Shown: piece after piece, positions 61,277-64,000 of the stretch | How positions within the stretch are numbered: the first letter of the stretch is position 1 | How the letters are laid out: each line of letters starts with the position of its first letter | From: Caballeronia cordobensis | GTDB lineage: Bacteria > Pseudomonadota > Gammaproteobacteria > Burkholderiales > Burkholderiaceae | Length of the DNA stretch: 64,000 bases | NCBI RefSeq assembly: GCF_001544575.2 | Contig: NZ_FCNY02000020.1 | Location: forward strand, 62,001 to 126,000 | Direction: 5' to 3' | Position numbers and translations under genes: made by a program | Notes under the pieces: model-generated | The model's input: the letters and a program-made list of their open reading frames with translations, nothing else | Database searches by the model: none | Told to the model about the DNA's origin: nothing

Positions 61277-61821
61277 TCGCTTGCCTCCAATTCTCGGCTG
61301 GAGTGGATCAATTTCAAGTGCTTCATGTATTCGTTAGACGTGGGCTTATGTAGTCGGTTCTGAAGAAGCGTTCGCTTGGGCACACTTCGACGGAAAACTT
61401 AAATCACATCCGAATAGTCCTTCCAGCGTATGTGCGCGAGCGCACACAGGTGCGAACGAAATCCGCGTAAAGAAATCTTCGCATTACTTCTACTTGCGAC
61501 GACGAAGCATCGACGTTACATTTCCTTTCGCCGGTAATCAAACAGCCGGACCAGTTTCTCTCTTTCGATGAGTCGCTGCACTTCATTCGCGTGCGCTCGA
61601 CCGATCTGATTCGGTCATTTCAACCGTACGCCGCAGCGACAGGCGTCAATACTTGCGTCAATCGTATCGAGATCGTCTCGCGGAGCAAACGTTTCCTTGC
61701 TCCGGAGCCGTATCGCGATGCTTCCGATGCCGGGCGCGCTCATGCATGCCTATGTGCCTGCGTCCGCAGTGCTGCCCGCATCACGTTCAGGTTTTTTCAA
61801 ACGAAGAGGCGGAGTCGACCG
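61277..61821. other. Gene-free interval of 545 bases
   Basis: A+T-richer than its surroundings around 61310-61530. It separates the divergent ATP-grasp and lipoprotein genes and presumably carries both promoters. An open frame continues upstream of the lipoprotein start to 61591 but its translation (Arg/Cys-rich) does not look like protein. I see no RNA gene or clear operator. Confidence 0.5.
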
Positions 61822-63075
61822 ATGCTCAAAGAGAAACATACACACATTCGATGGATCAGCGCCGCAGCCTCGGCGGCCGCGCTTGCATTGCTTGCCGCCT
61901 GTGGCGGCGGCGGCTCGGGCAACGGCTCGAATTCCACGGCGGGGAGTACACCCGCATCGGGCACCACGCCCGCGTCGGGGACTACGCCCGCATCGGGCAC
62001 CACGCCCGCGTCTGACACGACGCCGACGAACACGTCACCCACGCTTGCCGCGGCGACCGCTGTCGTTGACGGCACGACGATCGGCACCGCGCAATGGAGC
62101 GACGGCTCGACCTCGAGCGGCGGCACGGGCCAGGCGGTCAACGGCCTCAACTGCACGGTGGCGGGCGCGAAATACAGCTATGCGCATCTGTCGATCTATC
62201 AGGACGGCAAGCAGCTTGCGTTGCCCGCGAACATCGGCACCGTCGTGCCGAGCATGGCGCGGCAGACGGGCTGCGTCTATCCGGTCCATACGGTCGATGC
62301 ATCGGGCAAGGTTCGCATGGACGTGACGTCCAACGGGTCGTACACGCTCGGTCAGTTCTTCGCCGTCTGGGGGCAGCCGCTCAGCACGACCAACGTGGCG
62401 GGTCTCACCGGCAACGTCACCGCGTGGGTGAACACGGGCGGCGCGCTTCAGCAATACAGCGGCGATCTCGCGAGCCTCTCGCTGACGCAGCACGGTGAAG
62501 TGACGCTCGTCGTCGGCACGCCGCCCGCTCAAGTCGCGACCTACACGTGGACCGATCCGCCGCCCTTCACGTCGACGGTCAGCACGCTCAGCTTCGGCGG
62601 CTTGCTCGGCACCTTGTACTTTCCGGACGGCAGCACGGGGACGGGCAGCACCGGTGCGACGGTGGATGGCGTAGTCTGTGCGCCAGGCATGGCCGAGACC
62701 TTCCATGTGCACTCGCATGTCGCGATCTTCAAGGACGGCCAATGGCTCGCGTTCCCGAAGAACGTCGGCATTACGTCCGGGTGCAACTACGAGCTGCATA
62801 CGCACGACAACACCGGCATCATTCATATCGAAACGCCTAACGTGAAGCCATTCACGCTCGGCCAGGTCTTCGATATCTGGGGCGTGCCGCTCTCCAGCAC
62901 GAATGTGGCGGGCATCACGGGCAACGTCGTGGTCTATATCAACGACAACGGCGATGTCCGTCGCTATACCGGCGACCCGCGCAACATTCCGCTGACTTCG
63001 CTGCGCGATATCACGTTCCAGATTGGCACGCCGATCACGACGCTGCCGACCTATTCGTGGTACGAGCCGCAGTAA
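61822..63075 (+). CDS. Lipoprotein with internally duplicated domain
   Basis: A 417-residue secreted protein. The signal peptide ends LLAACGGGG, with Cys as lipidation site, then comes a low-complexity PASGTT repeat linker. Two copies of one domain follow: copy 1 about residues 80-245 (KYSYAHLSIYQDGKQLALP ... VWGQPLSTTNVAGLTGNV), copy 2 about 250-417 (HVHSHVAIFKDGQWLAFP ... IWGVPLSSTNVAGITGNV). Copy 2 keeps H-V-H-S-H and L-H-T-H, a possible metal site; copy 1 retains only single His. GGAG precedes the start. Function unknown. Confidence 0.8.
   Translation: MLKEKHTHIRWISAAASAAALALLAACGGGGSGNGSNSTAGSTPASGTTPASGTTPASGTTPASDTTPTNTSPTLAAATAVVDGTTIGTAQWSDGSTSSGGTGQAVNGLNCTVAGAKYSYAHLSIYQDGKQLALPANIGTVVPSMARQTGCVYPVHTVDASGKVRMDVTSNGSYTLGQFFAVWGQPLSTTNVAGLTGNVTAWVNTGGALQQYSGDLASLSLTQHGEVTLVVGTPPAQVATYTWTDPPPFTSTVSTLSFGGLLGTLYFPDGSTGTGSTGATVDGVVCAPGMAETFHVHSHVAIFKDGQWLAFPKNVGITSGCNYELHTHDNTGIIHIETPNVKPFTLGQVFDIWGVPLSSTNVAGITGNVVVYINDNGDVRRYTGDPRNIPLTSLRDITFQIGTPITTLPTYSWYEPQ
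61951..62022 (+). repeat. Four 18-bp tandem repeats coding PASGTT
   Basis: Units at 61951, 61969, 61987 and 62005. Units 1 and 3 are identical; 2 and 4 are variants, so a 36-base higher-order duplication is likely. They form the lipoprotein's linker; copy number may vary by slippage without changing frame. Confidence 0.85.
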
Positions 63076-63083
63076 GCTGAGGA

Positions 63084-63113
63084 CGAACGCCGCGGTGCGA
63101 GCCGCGGCGTTCG
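63084..63113. terminator. Bidirectional hairpin between convergent genes
   Basis: CGAACGCCGCGG (63084-63095) pairs perfectly with 63102-63113 around TGCGAG, between the stops at 63075 (+) and 63127 (-). Well placed to end both transcripts. Confidence 0.65.
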
Positions 63114-63126
63114 AACGATTGCGACA

Positions 63127-64000
63127 TCATTCGGCAACGGCGGAACCGCCGCGCCCCGCATACAGGCCTTCTTTCAGCGCTTGCGCGGAGACATCGACGA
63201 GACGGCCGTTTGCAACCTGAACGAGGCGGTCGGCACATTCGAAATACGCATCGTCGTGCGAGATGACGATGACGGTCTTCCCCTTGCGCTTGAGCTCGGG
63301 AATCAACTGGGTATAGAACACGCGCCGGAACACGGGGTCCTGATCGGCGGCCCATTCGTCGAAGAGATAGATCGGACGATCTTCCAGATACGACGAGATG
63401 AGCGCCATGCGCTTGCGCTGCCCCGACGACAGGCTGGTCGTACTGAACCGGTTGCCCTCCATGCTGACCTTGTGGTCGAGTTCGAGCTTGTGAAGATAAT
63501 GCGCGGCCTGCTTCGCGATATGCGTCTGATCCTGGCACAGCACTTCATCGAACAAATGAAAGTCCGCGAATACCGCTGAAAACCGCTGGCGATATTGCAC
63601 GAGATTGTGCTTCTCGACTTTCACGCCGTTCAGTTCCACATGCCCTTGCTCGGGTTCGTAGAGTCCGAGCAGCAGCATCGCGAGCGTGGTCTTGCCGCTG
63701 CCGTTTCCGCCGATCAGATAAACCACTTCGCCTTCGCGAATCGACATATCGATAGGGCCGAGCGTGAACGGATGATCCTCCGTCAGCCCCGGATAGCGAT
63801 GCGACACACCCGAGAAGCGGATAAGCGGCGCACCGTCGATGCCTGAGGCGAAGGCATCGTCATGCGTGCCTTGCGCGTCGTCGTCCTGCTCCTGCATGAG
63901 TTCGGCATCGAGAATCCGGATGCGCGTCAACGCAATGGACGCCTGACGCAGGATCGGCAAGGTCGTCATCACTTCGCTGACGGGTTGAATCAGAAAGAGC
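63127..64000 (-). CDS. Cyclic-peptide-type ABC exporter, C-terminal part (5' end outside window)
   Basis: The visible 291 codons hold the end of a membrane domain (LFLIQPVSEVMTTLPILRQASIALTRI) and a full ATPase domain: Walker A GGNGSGKTT, signature LSSGQRKRMALIS, Walker B IYLFDEWAADQDP and switch His in VISHDDAYF. The DEWAADQDP form and RYPG...FTLGPIDMSIREG match the SyrD/PvdE-type exporters of lipopeptides and siderophores. The frame is open to the edge, so about half the gene lies beyond 64000. Confidence 0.9.
   Translation of the reverse strand, partial: LFLIQPVSEVMTTLPILRQASIALTRIRILDAELMQEQDDDAQGTHDDAFASGIDGAPLIRFSGVSHRYPGLTEDHPFTLGPIDMSIREGEVVYLIGGNGSGKTTLAMLLLGLYEPEQGHVELNGVKVEKHNLVQYRQRFSAVFADFHLFDEVLCQDQTHIAKQAAHYLHKLELDHKVSMEGNRFSTTSLSSGQRKRMALISSYLEDRPIYLFDEWAADQDPVFRRVFYTQLIPELKRKGKTVIVISHDDAYFECADRLVQVANGRLVDVSAQALKEGLYAGRGGSAVAE

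Noticed and set aside
61951-62022. CRISPR-like short repeats
   Set aside because: Units are contiguous 18-bp in-frame codon repeats with no spacers, coding a PASGTT linker.

Overview
The window is G+C-rich (about 65-78% in the lines I counted), densely coded and rich in short ATGA gene overlaps. Protein sequences and gene content point to a Burkholderiaceae member, most likely Caballeronia or Paraburkholderia. So many uptake and oxidation operons with local regulators suggest a secondary chromosome or megaplasmid; both placements are inferences. I found no rRNA, tRNA, CRISPR array or intact insertion sequence.

Layout. (1) 1-8453: an oligopeptide/opine-type ABC importer (5' end cut off) in one operon with a three-subunit FAD/[2Fe-2S] amine dehydrogenase and a short AraC regulator. 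(2) 8367-18581: a LysR regulator, a polyamine-type ABC importer with a HAD hydrolase, an FAD amine oxidase and an aldehyde dehydrogenase on +, and a GMC oxidoreductase plus the binding protein on -. (3) 18774-26713: a minus-strand catabolic block (cupin, AstE-like deacylase, succinate-semialdehyde-type dehydrogenase, tartrate/malate-type dehydrogenase, Lrp regulator, class III aminotransferase, GhrA-type reductase, GNAT). (4) 26744-29670: a DUF488 gene, then an A+T-richer patch with a polymorphic-toxin-like gene, two related candidate immunity genes and gene fragments. (5) 29681-37575: a seven-gene operon (second polyamine-type importer and second amine dehydrogenase trio) divergent from an IclR regulator, with candidate operators between. 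(6) 37579-45391: HTH-TPR protein, Ku, Nudix, regulators, NADH dehydrogenase II and a lipoprotein. (7) 45528-46906: a paralogue of the toxin-like gene with a different C-terminus and its own small partner. (8) 47073-51148: MFS transporter, LysR, acetamidase/formamidase and SDR. (9) 51330-59900: an unusual operon behind a near-consensus sigma-54 promoter, with a convergent sigma-54 activator gene. (10) 60416-64000: an ATP-grasp protein, a duplicated lipoprotein and the end of a cyclic-peptide-type ABC exporter.

Two loci deserve most attention. The first is the sigma-54 operon at 51401-58560. It encodes a protein with a Phe/Glu-repeat head and a Gly/Ala-rich core, an HEXXH metallopeptidase, a 710-residue protein I cannot assign, a BioF-like PLP enzyme, a GIY-YIG protein that also carries a Phe/Glu tract, and an amidohydrolase. 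The second is the pair of genes at 27408 and 45528, which share a nearly identical N-terminal half but swap C-terminal tails, each followed by small genes. This is the layout expected of a polymorphic toxin/immunity family whose N-terminal delivery domain I do not recognise.
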